Part shown: positions 25,271 to 35,071 of the stretch, piece by piece | Layout of the letters: each line of letters begins with the position of its first letter | Position numbering within the stretch: the first letter of the stretch is position 1 | Origin: Saprospiraceae bacterium | GTDB lineage: Bacteria > Bacteroidota > Bacteroidia > Chitinophagales > Saprospiraceae | Direction: 5' to 3' | Length of the DNA stretch: 64,000 nucleotides | Assembly: GCA_958295895.1 (NCBI GenBank) | Contig: CATQHI010000009.1 | Coordinates: 124,001-188,000, forward strand | Made by a program: the position numbers and the translations under genes | The notes under the pieces: model-generated | The model's database searches: none | The model's input: the letters and a program-made list of their open reading frames with translations, nothing else | What the model was told of the DNA's origin: nothing

Positions 25271-26035
25271 CTACGAGATGTCGACCAGCTTGGTGTTGTA
25301 GCTGCGCTGTAGCCAGATGAACACCGCGATTACGAACATCGCCGCGGCCGGTAGTACCATCAGGTTGTTGTTGGCGTACCAGCCGAAGAAGCTGCCAATA
25401 CCGCTTTCGGCGGTGGTATTGATCAAATACTTAGTCGAGTCACTGCTGGGACCGATGATGTTCAACGCGATCCCGGAGCCGGCAAAGAGGCTTCCCTTGC
25501 CGAAAAGCTCCCGTACGACACCTACGGCAACCAGGATAAGGCCGTAACCCAGTCCATTGCCGATGCCGTCCAGGAAAGACCGCCAGGGCTTATTAGCCAT
25601 GGCGAAGGCCTCCAGACGACCCATCACGATGCAGTTGGTGATGATGAGTCCGATGTAGACCGACAATTGTTTGTATACCGGGAAGGCCAGCACCTTCAGC
25701 GCTTCGTTAACCAGGGTAACCAGCGTGGCAATGATGACCAACTGTACGATCAGGCGGACGGCCTTCGGGATGATGTTGCGCATCAGCGAGGTCGCCAGAC
25801 TGGAGAAGGCCGTCACAAAGGTCACGGCCACGGCCATGACCAGGGAGGGATACACCAGGGAGGTAACCGCCAGGGCAGAGCAGACGCCGAGCACCTGGAT
25901 GGTGATGGGGTTATTGTCCAGTAGCGGATCGGTAATTAAGATCTTCTCCTTCTTACCAAATTCAAAGGTGGCCTCTTTTTCGGCCGCCGTATCCTCGGTG
26001 AGAACACCGGTTTTTACTTCAGTTGATTCTGCCAT
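25271..26035 (-). CDS. nqrD: Na+-translocating NADH:quinone reductase subunit D
   Basis: A 254-residue integral membrane subunit. The core begins at DPLLDNNPITIQVLGVCSALAVT and carries the conserved Cys residues in GVCSALA and TNCIVMGR that bind the Fe centre with NqrE. I use the ATG at 26035 (MAESTEVK); the open frame extends to 26068 with additional Met codons. The first 35 residues before the core are acidic and longer than in the typical roughly 210-residue NqrD. Confidence 0.94.
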   Translation of the reverse strand: MAESTEVKTGVLTEDTAAEKEATFEFGKKEKILITDPLLDNNPITIQVLGVCSALAVTSLVYPSLVMAVAVTFVTAFSSLATSLMRNIIPKAVRLIVQLVIIATLVTLVNEALKVLAFPVYKQLSVYIGLIITNCIVMGRLEAFAMANKPWRSFLDGIGNGLGYGLILVAVGVVRELFGKGSLFAGSGIALNIIGPSSDSTKYLINTTAESGIGSFFGWYANNNLMVLPAAAMFVIAVFIWLQRSYNTKLVDIS

Positions 26036-26100
26036 GGCTGTGGTAGCTATAGGAACCATGCACCCCACCCAAATGTAGAGTGAGATACACAGTGGGATAA

Positions 26101-26850
26101 TTACTTAAGATTCATACTGGTAGCCTCGCCCGACTCGGCGCGCTGCTCATCAATAAATGACTCGTAAGCCTTCAGACCATTGTAGAGCATCTTGGTCACA
26201 CCGTCACTGGTGATGGTGGCGCCGCTCAGTCCGTCGACCTCGTGCTCCTGATCCACGGCACCACCCTTACGGACGAGGATGCTGACGAATTTGTCGCCGT
26301 CGTAAATTTTCTTGCCCTTGAACTGGTTCTTCCAGCCGGCATTGTCCTTGATCTCGGCACCTAACCCGGGGGTCTCACCCGCGTGATCGAAGCTGGCACC
26401 GGTCACCGTGTTGAGGTCACTAGCTAGGGCGATGTTGCCCCAGATAGCGTCCCAAAGTCCGTTGCCCCGCACACTAAAGACGTAGTAGCGATCGCCGTCG
26501 ATGTTGAAGATATTGACGGGATACTGCCGCTGATCCTCCGGCTTCTTATACTCGGTGGCCAGGTCGATGCTAGCAAAGTCGGCATCGGGAAGTACCTCAC
26601 CCGAGGTATTAACTACCACCTGCTGTACCTGATCGTTAAAGATCTGGAGTACTTCCTGGTCGGTCAACGCACTGATTGGTTTACCGGCCTTTTCTAGGGG
26701 CTCGGCTACCGTAGCCAGAATCTCGCGCTTGTTAAACACGTCCTCATTACGCGCCGCCGCACCCGCCGTAGCGGTCCGGAAGCCGGCCAGCAGGAGGGCT
26801 ACGAGGACCGTCATGATGGTACCGAAGGTGTAAATATATTTAGTGCTCAT
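26101..26850 (-). CDS. nqrC: Na+-translocating NADH:quinone reductase subunit C
   Basis: A 249-residue subunit with one N-terminal membrane helix and a periplasmic FMN domain. The flavinylation motif DGLSGATIT near residue 215 provides the Thr that covalently carries FMN. The flavin transferase ApbE needed for this is not in the window. Spacing of 15 bases to nqrB fits one operon. Confidence 0.96.
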   Translation of the reverse strand: MSTKYIYTFGTIMTVLVALLLAGFRTATAGAAARNEDVFNKREILATVAEPLEKAGKPISALTDQEVLQIFNDQVQQVVVNTSGEVLPDADFASIDLATEYKKPEDQRQYPVNIFNIDGDRYYVFSVRGNGLWDAIWGNIALASDLNTVTGASFDHAGETPGLGAEIKDNAGWKNQFKGKKIYDGDKFVSILVRKGGAVDQEHEVDGLSGATITSDGVTKMLYNGLKAYESFIDEQRAESGEATSMNLK

Positions 26851-26865
26851 GGCAGGGTGGGGGGT

Positions 26866-28266
26866 TTAGTAGATGCCGAGGTTACCGACCGGGCGGTAGC
26901 CTTCGGCGTTCTCGGGGGTGAAGACCTCGACGTCGCCACGCTTGGTGATGAGCTCGTCGCGGGTCTTAGCCATACTGGCAGTCCGCTTGGCACGGCGCTT
27001 GATGTTGGCCTGGTAAACGTAGTGGTCGATGAGGGGAGCAAAGGTATTCAGCAACAGGATAGATAACATCCAGCCCTCGGGGTAGGCGGGGTTCAGGACC
27101 CGGATGATGAGGCCGATGAAGGCCACCAGAAAGCCGTAGATCCACTTACCGGTGGGTGTATCGGCACTACTTACAGGGTCGGTGGCCATAAAGGTGATCG
27201 CGAAGAGGAAACTGCCCATGATCATCTGCCGCAGCGGGTGGATGGCCATGAACTTGAAAATACCGGGGGTGTCGGCCGTAAGCTCGGAGGGAGCGATGGC
27301 ATTGAGCATGAAGCCACCCACCATGAACCCGATCAGGCCACCGACAATGATGCGGTAGTCGGCAATGCGGGTGAACATAATGAAGGCCATACCGAACAGG
27401 ATCAGTGGTACGCTCGACTCCCCGATCGATCCGGGAATGTTACCCCAGAAGATCGCACTCTGGTCGTAGACGGCCGAAACGCCCTCCCAGCCTTCCTTAG
27501 CCGCAATACCAAGCGGGGTAGCCCCCGTGTAGCCATCGGCGACTAGCTGTCCGCCCTGACCGAAGGTGTTCCAACCCAGACCGGCAAATACCCAGTCGAA
27601 GGCGTGGTGAACTATGCTGTATGCCTCGCTGGCATAAACGCCCACGTCTACCTTCTCAATACCACTCACCCAGACCTCGTCACCCGAGATCGTAGTAGGA
27701 TAGGCGAAGAAGATAAACACCCGCGAAAGCAGCGCAATGTTCCAAATATTCATCCCCGTACCACCGAAGGCCTCCTTACCCAGCACGACGGCAAAGGCAA
27801 CGGCGATACCCAGGATCCACAGCGGGATATCGGGCGGCATGATGAGGGGGATAAGCGCACCGGATACCAGGAAGCCCTCCTCCACGGAGTGACCCTTTTT
27901 GGCGGCGTAGATGAACTCAATACCCAGGCCGACTACGTGGGTCACGACGAAGATCGGGATGACCTGGATCAGACCGTAAACGATCTTAAGGTGGAAGCCC
28001 TCCAGCAGACCGGTATACATACCCAGCGCGTGGAAGTGCTGGTTGCCGATGTTCCAGGTGCCGAAGATGTAGAGCACCTGCAGGGCGAGCACTACCCAGA
28101 CCATCTGCCGCTTCAGGTCCATGCCATCACGCACGTGCACCCCTCCCTTGGTGGTCGAACCGGGTTGGAACAGGAAGGTATAAAAGGCGTCGTACGTCGT
28201 AGACAGGAGCGGCTGCGTAGCGTGGTCCGGCTCGAACTTCTTGACGAAATCATTCAATGCTTTCAT
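26866..28266 (-). CDS. nqrB: Na+-translocating NADH:quinone reductase subunit B
   Basis: A 466-residue membrane subunit with about ten helices that forms the Na+ channel and carries riboflavin and covalent FMN. The FMN attachment motif is DGYTGATPLG (near residue 245). At 466 residues it is somewhat longer than the roughly 410 of Vibrio, mainly in the loops around residues 200-265. It is the second gene of the operon. Confidence 0.96.
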   Translation of the reverse strand: MKALNDFVKKFEPDHATQPLLSTTYDAFYTFLFQPGSTTKGGVHVRDGMDLKRQMVWVVLALQVLYIFGTWNIGNQHFHALGMYTGLLEGFHLKIVYGLIQVIPIFVVTHVVGLGIEFIYAAKKGHSVEEGFLVSGALIPLIMPPDIPLWILGIAVAFAVVLGKEAFGGTGMNIWNIALLSRVFIFFAYPTTISGDEVWVSGIEKVDVGVYASEAYSIVHHAFDWVFAGLGWNTFGQGGQLVADGYTGATPLGIAAKEGWEGVSAVYDQSAIFWGNIPGSIGESSVPLILFGMAFIMFTRIADYRIIVGGLIGFMVGGFMLNAIAPSELTADTPGIFKFMAIHPLRQMIMGSFLFAITFMATDPVSSADTPTGKWIYGFLVAFIGLIIRVLNPAYPEGWMLSILLLNTFAPLIDHYVYQANIKRRAKRTASMAKTRDELITKRGDVEVFTPENAEGYRPVGNLGIY

Positions 28267-28317
28267 AGCTATTGGGTAGAGGCTGTACGATAAAACAGCC
28301 CGACAATTCTATAGTTG

Positions 28318-29931
28318 TTAACCTTGCGCAATCATGGTGTCGTGTCCCTGACGCAATATTTGCTGTAGTGGCTGCTTGCTCACGCAGGCAAATTCCGCCA
28401 GGGCGACGTCCTCCGGCACCAGTTCGTAAATGCCCAGCCCCTCCATATTTTCCAGGTCGTTGACTAGAATCGATTTCATGAGCTGCGTAAGGTAGATGTC
28501 CATCGGCATCACCTGTTCATAATCGTTGTTGACCACAAAGGCCCGCTTCTCGCCGTGGCTGTTGGTGGTGATGTCGAGGTGGTTGCTCAGCACCGGGATG
28601 GTAGGTGACACCGAGGCCCGTTCCTTGATGGGCAGTAGCCAGCCGAAGAGCTCCGGTTCGTCGCCCTCCAGGATGGCCGTCACCTGGTTGTCGAAGAAGT
28701 TGAGGAAGCCGTCCTTGGTCGTCTGGGTGCCCGAGAGCACGTCCCCACTGATGATGCGCGAGTGCTCCCGTAGGTCGTGGCCGGCAATGAGCTCACCGAT
28801 GTTAGCCCCAATCCTGGTGCGCGCGTAGCAGGGGTCGGAAAAGCTAGGACCCGAGATGGCCACCAGGCGGGTGGTGTCCAGCCGTCCATTCTGAAACAGC
28901 TCACCGATCATGAGCACGTCCTGCACGTCCAGCGTCCAGACGGTATTGTCTCCCGTACCCACGGGGTGGATGTGGTGGATCTGCACGCCCACGTTACCGG
29001 CCGGGTGCGCACCGCGGAAGTAGCGCTTCTCCACGCCCCGCGTCATGGCGAAGGGGGGCTCCTTCTTGCCGCGGCCATCGAGGCCCAGGTAGACGAGCCC
29101 CTCGGTCAGGCGGCGCACGACGTTGATGCCGGTCTGCCAGACGTCCATACGACCACGTACGGCAAGGTTAAGGTCGGGGCCTACGGGCGAGGTATCGAAG
29201 GTAGAGATGAAGATATCGCGGGGCACGATATCGGGGTTGGCCACGATGTTGTAGGGCCGCTGGCGGATGGCCGGCCACACGCCGCTTTCGAGCAGGAACT
29301 CCACGAGTTCTTCGCGCGAGGCGTTGCCCTTGGGTAGGTCGTACTCCCGGTACTGCTGCTCCCTATCGGCCAGGATCACGATGTTGGCGATGGAGCGCTT
29401 CAGGCCCCGGTTCACGCCAATCACCTCCCCGCTCACGGGGGCGCAGAACTTGATGCGACTGAGCTGCTTATCGTAAAAAATGGGGTCGCCGGCCTTGACC
29501 GTATCGCCCTCTTCAACGAGCACCTTGGGAATGGGCCGTAGCCCGAAAAAGTCGGGCGGACTCAGCGCAAAGCGGGTGACGTTCGGCTCGCGAATCTCAT
29601 CACTAGGTTCGCCCCCCATGGGGATGTCGTAGCCAGCCCGCAGACTGTACACGTGGCTCTTCTTCAGGTAGTCCGGCAGCTTGCCGCGAAACAGCTGATT
29701 GAAGTGGGGGAACAGCCCCGCCTCTTTCTCCGCGTTGAGCCCCATTTGCTTGGACTCGATGACCATGAAGTTATCCGATACACTGATCACGATGTAGAAA
29801 AAGATGATCAGCGCCAGAGCTGCGATACCGTAAAACACTAGGTTGCCACCCGACAGGGGATCAGCCTGCGACTGTAGGGCAAATGCGGCAACAAGCAGCA
29901 GAAAAAGGCCAGCCGGTTTCGTGAATTTCAT
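28318..29931 (-). CDS. nqrA: Na+-translocating NADH:quinone reductase subunit A with N-terminal membrane extension
   Basis: A 537-residue protein. The NqrA core starts near residue 93 (VYSLRAGYDIPMGGEP, matching the usual GLDLPIAG opening), with FFGLRPIPKVLVEEGDTV and APVSGEV following. Before it lies an extension absent from the classical 446-residue soluble NqrA: a hydrophobic signal-like segment (residues 8-24) and a strong membrane helix (about 30-52), then a charged linker. NqrA is normally a peripheral cytoplasmic subunit, so here it appears membrane-anchored. The ATG at 29931 starts this segment; a -7 box lies 66 bases upstream. Confidence 0.94.
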   Translation of the reverse strand: MKFTKPAGLFLLLVAAFALQSQADPLSGGNLVFYGIAALALIIFFYIVISVSDNFMVIESKQMGLNAEKEAGLFPHFNQLFRGKLPDYLKKSHVYSLRAGYDIPMGGEPSDEIREPNVTRFALSPPDFFGLRPIPKVLVEEGDTVKAGDPIFYDKQLSRIKFCAPVSGEVIGVNRGLKRSIANIVILADREQQYREYDLPKGNASREELVEFLLESGVWPAIRQRPYNIVANPDIVPRDIFISTFDTSPVGPDLNLAVRGRMDVWQTGINVVRRLTEGLVYLGLDGRGKKEPPFAMTRGVEKRYFRGAHPAGNVGVQIHHIHPVGTGDNTVWTLDVQDVLMIGELFQNGRLDTTRLVAISGPSFSDPCYARTRIGANIGELIAGHDLREHSRIISGDVLSGTQTTKDGFLNFFDNQVTAILEGDEPELFGWLLPIKERASVSPTIPVLSNHLDITTNSHGEKRAFVVNNDYEQVMPMDIYLTQLMKSILVNDLENMEGLGIYELVPEDVALAEFACVSKQPLQQILRQGHDTMIAQG

Positions 29932-29997
29932 ACGCGTGGGGCTGCGTTTGGAGGGTAAATCGGACTGCAAGCAGCCGACAAAGGGGGGAAATTGCGG

Positions 29998-30005
29998 CAA
30001 AGTTA
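29998..30005 (-). promoter_or_regulatory. -7 box of the nqr operon
   Basis: TAACTTTG on the minus strand fits TAnnTTTG exactly and is the only such box before nqrA. Confidence 0.55.
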
Positions 30006-30077
30006 CGACTTAACGATGGTCCGGCCCCGTCAGGCCAGGCCATGTTAAGATTGTCGCCTTATTTAGATTTTATCTAG

Positions 30078-31553
30078 TTAGTCGGCCGGTTTGGCACCTT
30101 CCATCCGATACAGCCGACAGGCCCCCGCCTGGGCCAGTTCCTTGAGCAAATAGCGGGCGGCAAGGTAGTCGTAGTCCCGTGTGGTGCATACGGCTACTCG
30201 CTCGCCGACCGCCAAATCGGGGCCCTGGAGTGTTTGATTCACCGTAATGTACGGAGGGAATTTACTGTACACCGGTCGAATCGACCTGCCCCGCACCTGC
30301 GACCGCGCCAGATGGAAGCGCGCATTGGGCTGGTAGTGATGTAGAAGTAACGTAAAGGGAGCCGTAAAATCCGGAGCGTCGATCGCCGCCACGTACGGTG
30401 CCGGAGCCGGGACGTAGTTGATCACCGCCCGCCGCCCGTTGAGTTGCTGCCAACTACCGTATAACGTGAAGAGCGTCAGACCGATAACAGCAAGCAGACC
30501 CAGCCGGCCCGACCAATTGCGGGGACCCAGCCAGTGCTGTAGGCCCGCCCCGTAGAGCAATCCGATCAGGGGGAGCAGCGGACTTTTGTACCAGAAGATC
30601 TTGGTCGCCGCTACGGAAATTACGCCCAGGTAGGTGACGGCCACCACGGCGACCAGCGTGAGCGCCCCGTTGCGACTATTGCGGATGGAAAGCAGCGCCG
30701 GTAGGAGTAGCAGATTGAGCCACTTCGTCCCCCCGTCGAAGGCCAGAAACTCCAGGTAAGCGTACCAGGGCCCGTCGTGCCCCTCCAGGGCCAGGGTGAA
30801 GCGTCGCCCGAGTTCGTTGTGCCGCACCGCCGCGATGTAGCCCGGGTCGACCGCCTCGCGCAGTGGGTAGTAGGCTGCGATCAGGGCCAGGGCGGCCAGT
30901 CCTACGAGGTACAGCCGGGGTTGGGTCAGCAGCTCACGCCCCCGTCGGTCCAGTAGCAACCACAGCCCGATACCCGGCAGGAAAAAGCAGCCCGCGATCC
31001 CCTTTGTATACCCCGCCAGCACCACACATAGGCCAAACAAAAAAAGTTGGGCGGGTGCGCCGGTGCAACGAAACCGGTGGATAAACCCCAGCTGCGCCAC
31101 GAGAAAGAAGATCAGCAGGGCGTCGAAGTCCCCGGAACGGGCGCCGTGGTTACCCAGGTAGTCAGCACTACTCAGCAGATACAGGGCGGCTACGGCGGCG
31201 GGGAGGTAACCGCCCCAGTCGCGCCGGCACCACCGCAGTAGCAGCGCGATCAGGCCGAGGGTGGCCAGGGCCGAGGGAAGCCGCACGGCAAAGGCCGTCA
31301 TGCCAAACAATCGCACGGAAGTAGCCTGTAGCCAGATCAGTAGCGGCGGCTTGGTGCCCCAGTGGTCGGGCGCGCCGGCGTAGGTGGGCACCAGAAAGTG
31401 ATCGGCCGTGCCGTAGGCCATCTCGATGGCGCTCGTGCCCCGGCGTGCCTCGTCGAAGGGTTGTAGTTCGCTGACTCCCAACCGGTAAAATACCAGGGTA
31501 CCGGCCAGCAGCAGCACGGCCAGGGGAATCAGGATAGAGGTAGCGCGCGGCAT
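30078..31553 (-). CDS. GT39/ArnT-like membrane glycosyltransferase
   Basis: A 491-residue protein with 10-12 hydrophobic helices. The first periplasmic loop has the sequence LQPFDEARRGTSAIEMAYG, carrying the acidic DE pair of the PMT/ArnT superfamily, followed by HWGTKPPLLIWLQA, another hallmark. It probably transfers a sugar from a polyprenyl-phosphate donor to a lipid or protein at the outer face of the inner membrane. It lies 17 bases from the next gene upstream, suggesting cotranscription. Confidence 0.85.
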   Translation of the reverse strand: MPRATSILIPLAVLLLAGTLVFYRLGVSELQPFDEARRGTSAIEMAYGTADHFLVPTYAGAPDHWGTKPPLLIWLQATSVRLFGMTAFAVRLPSALATLGLIALLLRWCRRDWGGYLPAAVAALYLLSSADYLGNHGARSGDFDALLIFFLVAQLGFIHRFRCTGAPAQLFLFGLCVVLAGYTKGIAGCFFLPGIGLWLLLDRRGRELLTQPRLYLVGLAALALIAAYYPLREAVDPGYIAAVRHNELGRRFTLALEGHDGPWYAYLEFLAFDGGTKWLNLLLLPALLSIRNSRNGALTLVAVVAVTYLGVISVAATKIFWYKSPLLPLIGLLYGAGLQHWLGPRNWSGRLGLLAVIGLTLFTLYGSWQQLNGRRAVINYVPAPAPYVAAIDAPDFTAPFTLLLHHYQPNARFHLARSQVRGRSIRPVYSKFPPYITVNQTLQGPDLAVGERVAVCTTRDYDYLAARYLLKELAQAGACRLYRMEGAKPAD

Positions 31554-31570
31554 CGGGGCCGAAGGTAGGG

Positions 31571-33115
31571 TCAGGACAGGGGATACGTATTCCGCTGCGG
31601 CTGCACCCGACGGTACACCCGTACGTAGCCCAGAAAGGTCTCGTAGTAGCCGAATAGTGCAGCGTAGAGTAGCCGCTCGGGGAAGACATCGAGGGGCGCA
31701 AACTCACGCGCCAGCTCGAAGCTAGCATGCTTATCTAGCAAGATATCCTGCACATACCGGCAGCGGGCCTCGGGGCCACAGTGGTAGACCTCCGCGCAGC
31801 AGTCCGGTACCCCGAAGGGAGTGGTGGCCGACCGCGTGTACCGCCCCGCGATACTTTCGTGTACCGCGAAGTAGTCCAGCGGAGCACCCTCGTAGTAGCG
31901 GGTGTTGGACAGTCCGCCTACGGCAATGCCGGCCGTACCGATGCGTACCGGCGGGGGCAGGACTTCCTTAGCCCAGTCGCGAAAGGCGTAGCGGGTATCG
32001 TACCAGTGGTTGTACTGTCCGGTTAGCGCCAGGCCCAGTGACCAGGCGACCACCCCCGCCGTCCAGATCGGGCGAGGACGAAGCCGGGCCAGCGCCGCCG
32101 CTGCCAGTAACGCGACTGCCGGCATGAACACGGCCGCCCGGCGTACGAAGGTGGTGTCCAGCACCCAGAGCAACACGAACTCGGTGAGTAACAGTCCGCC
32201 GATGTACAACACACCGGGTCTGGGGCGGGTACGTAAGATGCCGTAACTAGCCAGTGCACAGGCCGGCAGTCCGATCCCGGCCAGCACCATAAGGGGGTAA
32301 ACAGCAAGGTTATCGCGCAGGTGATCGTCGCGTTCGACCACATCGGCATTCTCGCGGCGCAGCTCCTCGAAGGAAAAGTGGATCTCCTCCCAGCTCCAGC
32401 CGTAGGTGAGTAGCCAGAGGAAGAGTAGGCCTAGTCCGAGGGCCAGCGGGAGATAGTATAGTGGCAGCCGGTAGGCTCGCTTATGTCGGATAGTCGTAGT
32501 GTAGAGCAGCAGTAAGCCCCCCCACGCCGCCACGAAGCCATCGAACTTGAAGGCCAGCGCCCCGGCCGCCCCCAGCGCGAGCAGTACCATACCAACCGGA
32601 TCGGCCCCGCGCAGCAACCGACAGCCCCCTAGCAGCGACAGGTAAACGAAAAGCACGTAGCCCGAAAGCGGTAGCCCGTAGTGGCCGTAGCTGATGAGCA
32701 GATCACAACTGGCTACGAGTAGGGCCGCGACTCCGGCGTAGGTCGCGCTCAGTCTCAGGGTCCGCCCCAGGAAATACACTACTATGATGAGCAGCAGGGA
32801 AAAGGTAATTGCCAAACCGCGGTTGGTATAAATGATGGTGGCAAAGTCCGGCAGCCGGCCCGTAACCAGATGCCACCCGTACAGCACGTAGGCACTCACC
32901 CGCCCGTACCCTTGCACGTTGAAGTTACCAAACTCGAAGGGGTCGGGAATGGCTCCGTCCGGCCCCGCCAGCTCATTGTAGCGGTCTACGGCGATGGCCA
33001 TGTGCTGCTCCTCGTCGGCCTCGAAGAGCCCCCAGCGCTGAAGTTGCTCCTGGGTGAAGCAACCGGGGATGCGGAGGAGGGCACCGATGGCTAAGGCTAG
33101 GAGGAGGTACTTCAC
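31571..33115 (-). CDS. GT39-like membrane glycosyltransferase
   Basis: A protein of about 514 residues with many membrane helices. The N-terminal loop FEADEEQHMAIAVDRYNEL carries an acidic motif similar to the DE pair of GT39 enzymes, and VQGYGRVSAYVLYGWHLVTG resembles the following loop. I placed the start at the GTG 33113-33115 (reads VKYLLLALAIGALLRI), since a longer frame would run through the mnmG promoter and start. It is divergent from mnmG and the first of two consecutive GT39-type genes. Confidence 0.75.
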   Translation of the reverse strand: MKYLLLALAIGALLRIPGCFTQEQLQRWGLFEADEEQHMAIAVDRYNELAGPDGAIPDPFEFGNFNVQGYGRVSAYVLYGWHLVTGRLPDFATIIYTNRGLAITFSLLLIIVVYFLGRTLRLSATYAGVAALLVASCDLLISYGHYGLPLSGYVLFVYLSLLGGCRLLRGADPVGMVLLALGAAGALAFKFDGFVAAWGGLLLLYTTTIRHKRAYRLPLYYLPLALGLGLLFLWLLTYGWSWEEIHFSFEELRRENADVVERDDHLRDNLAVYPLMVLAGIGLPACALASYGILRTRPRPGVLYIGGLLLTEFVLLWVLDTTFVRRAAVFMPAVALLAAAALARLRPRPIWTAGVVAWSLGLALTGQYNHWYDTRYAFRDWAKEVLPPPVRIGTAGIAVGGLSNTRYYEGAPLDYFAVHESIAGRYTRSATTPFGVPDCCAEVYHCGPEARCRYVQDILLDKHASFELAREFAPLDVFPERLLYAALFGYYETFLGYVRVYRRVQPQRNTYPLS

Positions 33116-33134
33116 GCTGTAATATCCGACTCCG

Positions 33135-33142
33135 TAACTTTG
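33135..33142 (+). promoter_or_regulatory. -7 box of mnmG
   Basis: TAACTTTG, 58 bases before the mnmG ATG. The leader that follows is almost purely C and T with no Shine-Dalgarno sequence. Confidence 0.6.
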
Positions 33143-33200
33143 CCGCCCCCCCAGACGTTCCCCCAGTCCCCCATCCCTTAATCCCCCTACCCCCCCCACC

Positions 33201-35066
33201 ATGTTCCCCACATACGACGTCATCGTAGTCGGAGCCGGACACGCCGGTTGCGAAGCCGCCGTAGCCGCCGCCAACCTCGGGGCCAAAGTCCTGCTGGCCA
33301 CCATGAATATGCAGACCATCGCCCAGATGAGCTGCAACCCGGCCATGGGTGGTGTGGGTAAGGGACAGATCGTACGCGAGATCGACGCCTTAGGCGGCTA
33401 CTCCGGCATCGTCACCGACGAGACCATGGTACAGTTCCGCCTGCTCAACCTGAGCAAGGGCCCCGCCATGTGGAGTCCCCGCGCCCAGAGCGACCGCATG
33501 GCCTTCGCCCTCAACTGGCGTGAAAAACTGGAGGCTCATCCCAACATCGACTTCTGGCAGGAGATGGTCACCGGCGTGGTGGTCAAGGATGGCCGTGTGC
33601 AGGGCGTCCACACCGGACTGGGCATAGAGATTCCCGCCCGCTCTGTCGTACTCACCAACGGCACCTTTCTCAACGGCACCATCCACATCGGCGAAAAGCA
33701 ATTCGGTGGGGGCCGGGCCGGCGAGCGCTCCGCCACAGGCCTGACTGAGCAGCTACGCGACCTTGGCTTCGAGTCCGGCCGCATGAAGACCGGTACCCCC
33801 GCCCGCCTCGACGGCCGTACGCTCGACTACAGCGCGATGACCGAGCAGCCCGGCGACGAACACCCCGGCCGCTTCAGCTACACCGATACCCCGCCGCTGG
33901 TCGATCAGCTGCCCTGCCACGTGACCTACACCTCGCCGGAGGTGCACGAGACGCTACGCGAAGGTTTCGACCGTAGCCCCATGTTTAACGGCCGCATTCA
34001 GGGATTGGGCCCGCGCTACTGCCCCAGCATTGAGGACAAGATCGACCGCTTCGCCGGCCGCGACCAGCACCAGCTCTTCGTGGAGCCGGAGGGCCGCAAT
34101 ACCTGCGAGATTTACGTGAATGGGTTTAGCTCCAGCCTGCCCGAGGACATACAGTACAAGGCGCTGCGCAAGGTCCGCGGCTTCGAGAACATGAAGATGT
34201 TCCGCCCCGGCTACGCCATCGAGTACGACTTCTTCCCCCCCACCCAGCTCGGCCCCACCCTGGAGACGCGCCTAGTAGACAACCTCTACTTCGCCGGACA
34301 GATCAACGGCACCACCGGCTACGAGGAGGCTGGCTGTCAGGGTCTTATCGCCGGTATGAACGCCGCCCTCAAGGTACAGGAGCGCGATCCCTTCATCCTG
34401 CTGCGCAGCGACGCCTACATCGGCGTGCTCATCGACGACCTCATCAACAAGGGCACCGAGGAGCCCTACCGCATATTCACCAGCCGGGCCGAGTACCGCA
34501 TCCTGCTCCGCCAGGACGATGCCGATCTGCGCCTCACTCCCATGGCCCAGGCCCTCGGCGTACGCAACATGGACGGGCGGGGCGCGCGGGTGCAAACCAA
34601 ACGCGAGGGCGTTGCCGCGATCGCCGCCGAGCTCCGCGCCCACAGCGTGTCCCCCGACCAGCTCGATGGCTACCTTGAAAGTGTCGGCACGGCTACCCTC
34701 CGCCAGGGCGTCAAGCTCGACACGGTCCTGGCCCGCCCCGGTGTGAGCCTGAAGGGCCTTGCCACTGCCCTACCCGCCCTACGCGACTTCCTCTCTCCCT
34801 ACGACGCCGAGACCGTCAACCTCGCCGAGGTTACCCTCAAGTACGAGGGCTACATCGAGCGGGAGCGGCAGGCGGTGGAGAAGGCCAGTCGACTGGAGGG
34901 CATCAAGCTGGGTCGGTCGTTTGACTATGAGCAGCTTACCGCCCTGAGCAAGGAAGCCCGCCAGAAACTGAATAAGTTGAAGCCGGTGACGATCGGGCAG
35001 GCGAGTCGGATTAGTGGGGTGAGCCCGGCGGATGTGAGTGTGCTGCTGGTGCACTTGGGGCGGTAA
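33201..35066 (+). CDS. mnmG: tRNA uridine-5-carboxymethylaminomethyl modification enzyme MnmG
   Basis: A 621-residue FAD enzyme that with MnmE modifies the wobble uridine of several tRNAs. Motifs: the FAD loop VVGAGHAGCEAA (residues 8-19), SCNPAMGGVGKG, GTFLNG, and the GIDA signatures GLGPRYCPSIEDK and GQINGTTGYEEA. The C-terminal helical domain ends with ASRISGVSPADVSVLLVHL. Length and motifs are normal. It is transcribed alone from its own box. Confidence 0.97.
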   Translation: MFPTYDVIVVGAGHAGCEAAVAAANLGAKVLLATMNMQTIAQMSCNPAMGGVGKGQIVREIDALGGYSGIVTDETMVQFRLLNLSKGPAMWSPRAQSDRMAFALNWREKLEAHPNIDFWQEMVTGVVVKDGRVQGVHTGLGIEIPARSVVLTNGTFLNGTIHIGEKQFGGGRAGERSATGLTEQLRDLGFESGRMKTGTPARLDGRTLDYSAMTEQPGDEHPGRFSYTDTPPLVDQLPCHVTYTSPEVHETLREGFDRSPMFNGRIQGLGPRYCPSIEDKIDRFAGRDQHQLFVEPEGRNTCEIYVNGFSSSLPEDIQYKALRKVRGFENMKMFRPGYAIEYDFFPPTQLGPTLETRLVDNLYFAGQINGTTGYEEAGCQGLIAGMNAALKVQERDPFILLRSDAYIGVLIDDLINKGTEEPYRIFTSRAEYRILLRQDDADLRLTPMAQALGVRNMDGRGARVQTKREGVAAIAAELRAHSVSPDQLDGYLESVGTATLRQGVKLDTVLARPGVSLKGLATALPALRDFLSPYDAETVNLAEVTLKYEGYIERERQAVEKASRLEGIKLGRSFDYEQLTALSKEARQKLNKLKPVTIGQASRISGVSPADVSVLLVHLGR

Positions 35067-35071
35067 CCTGT

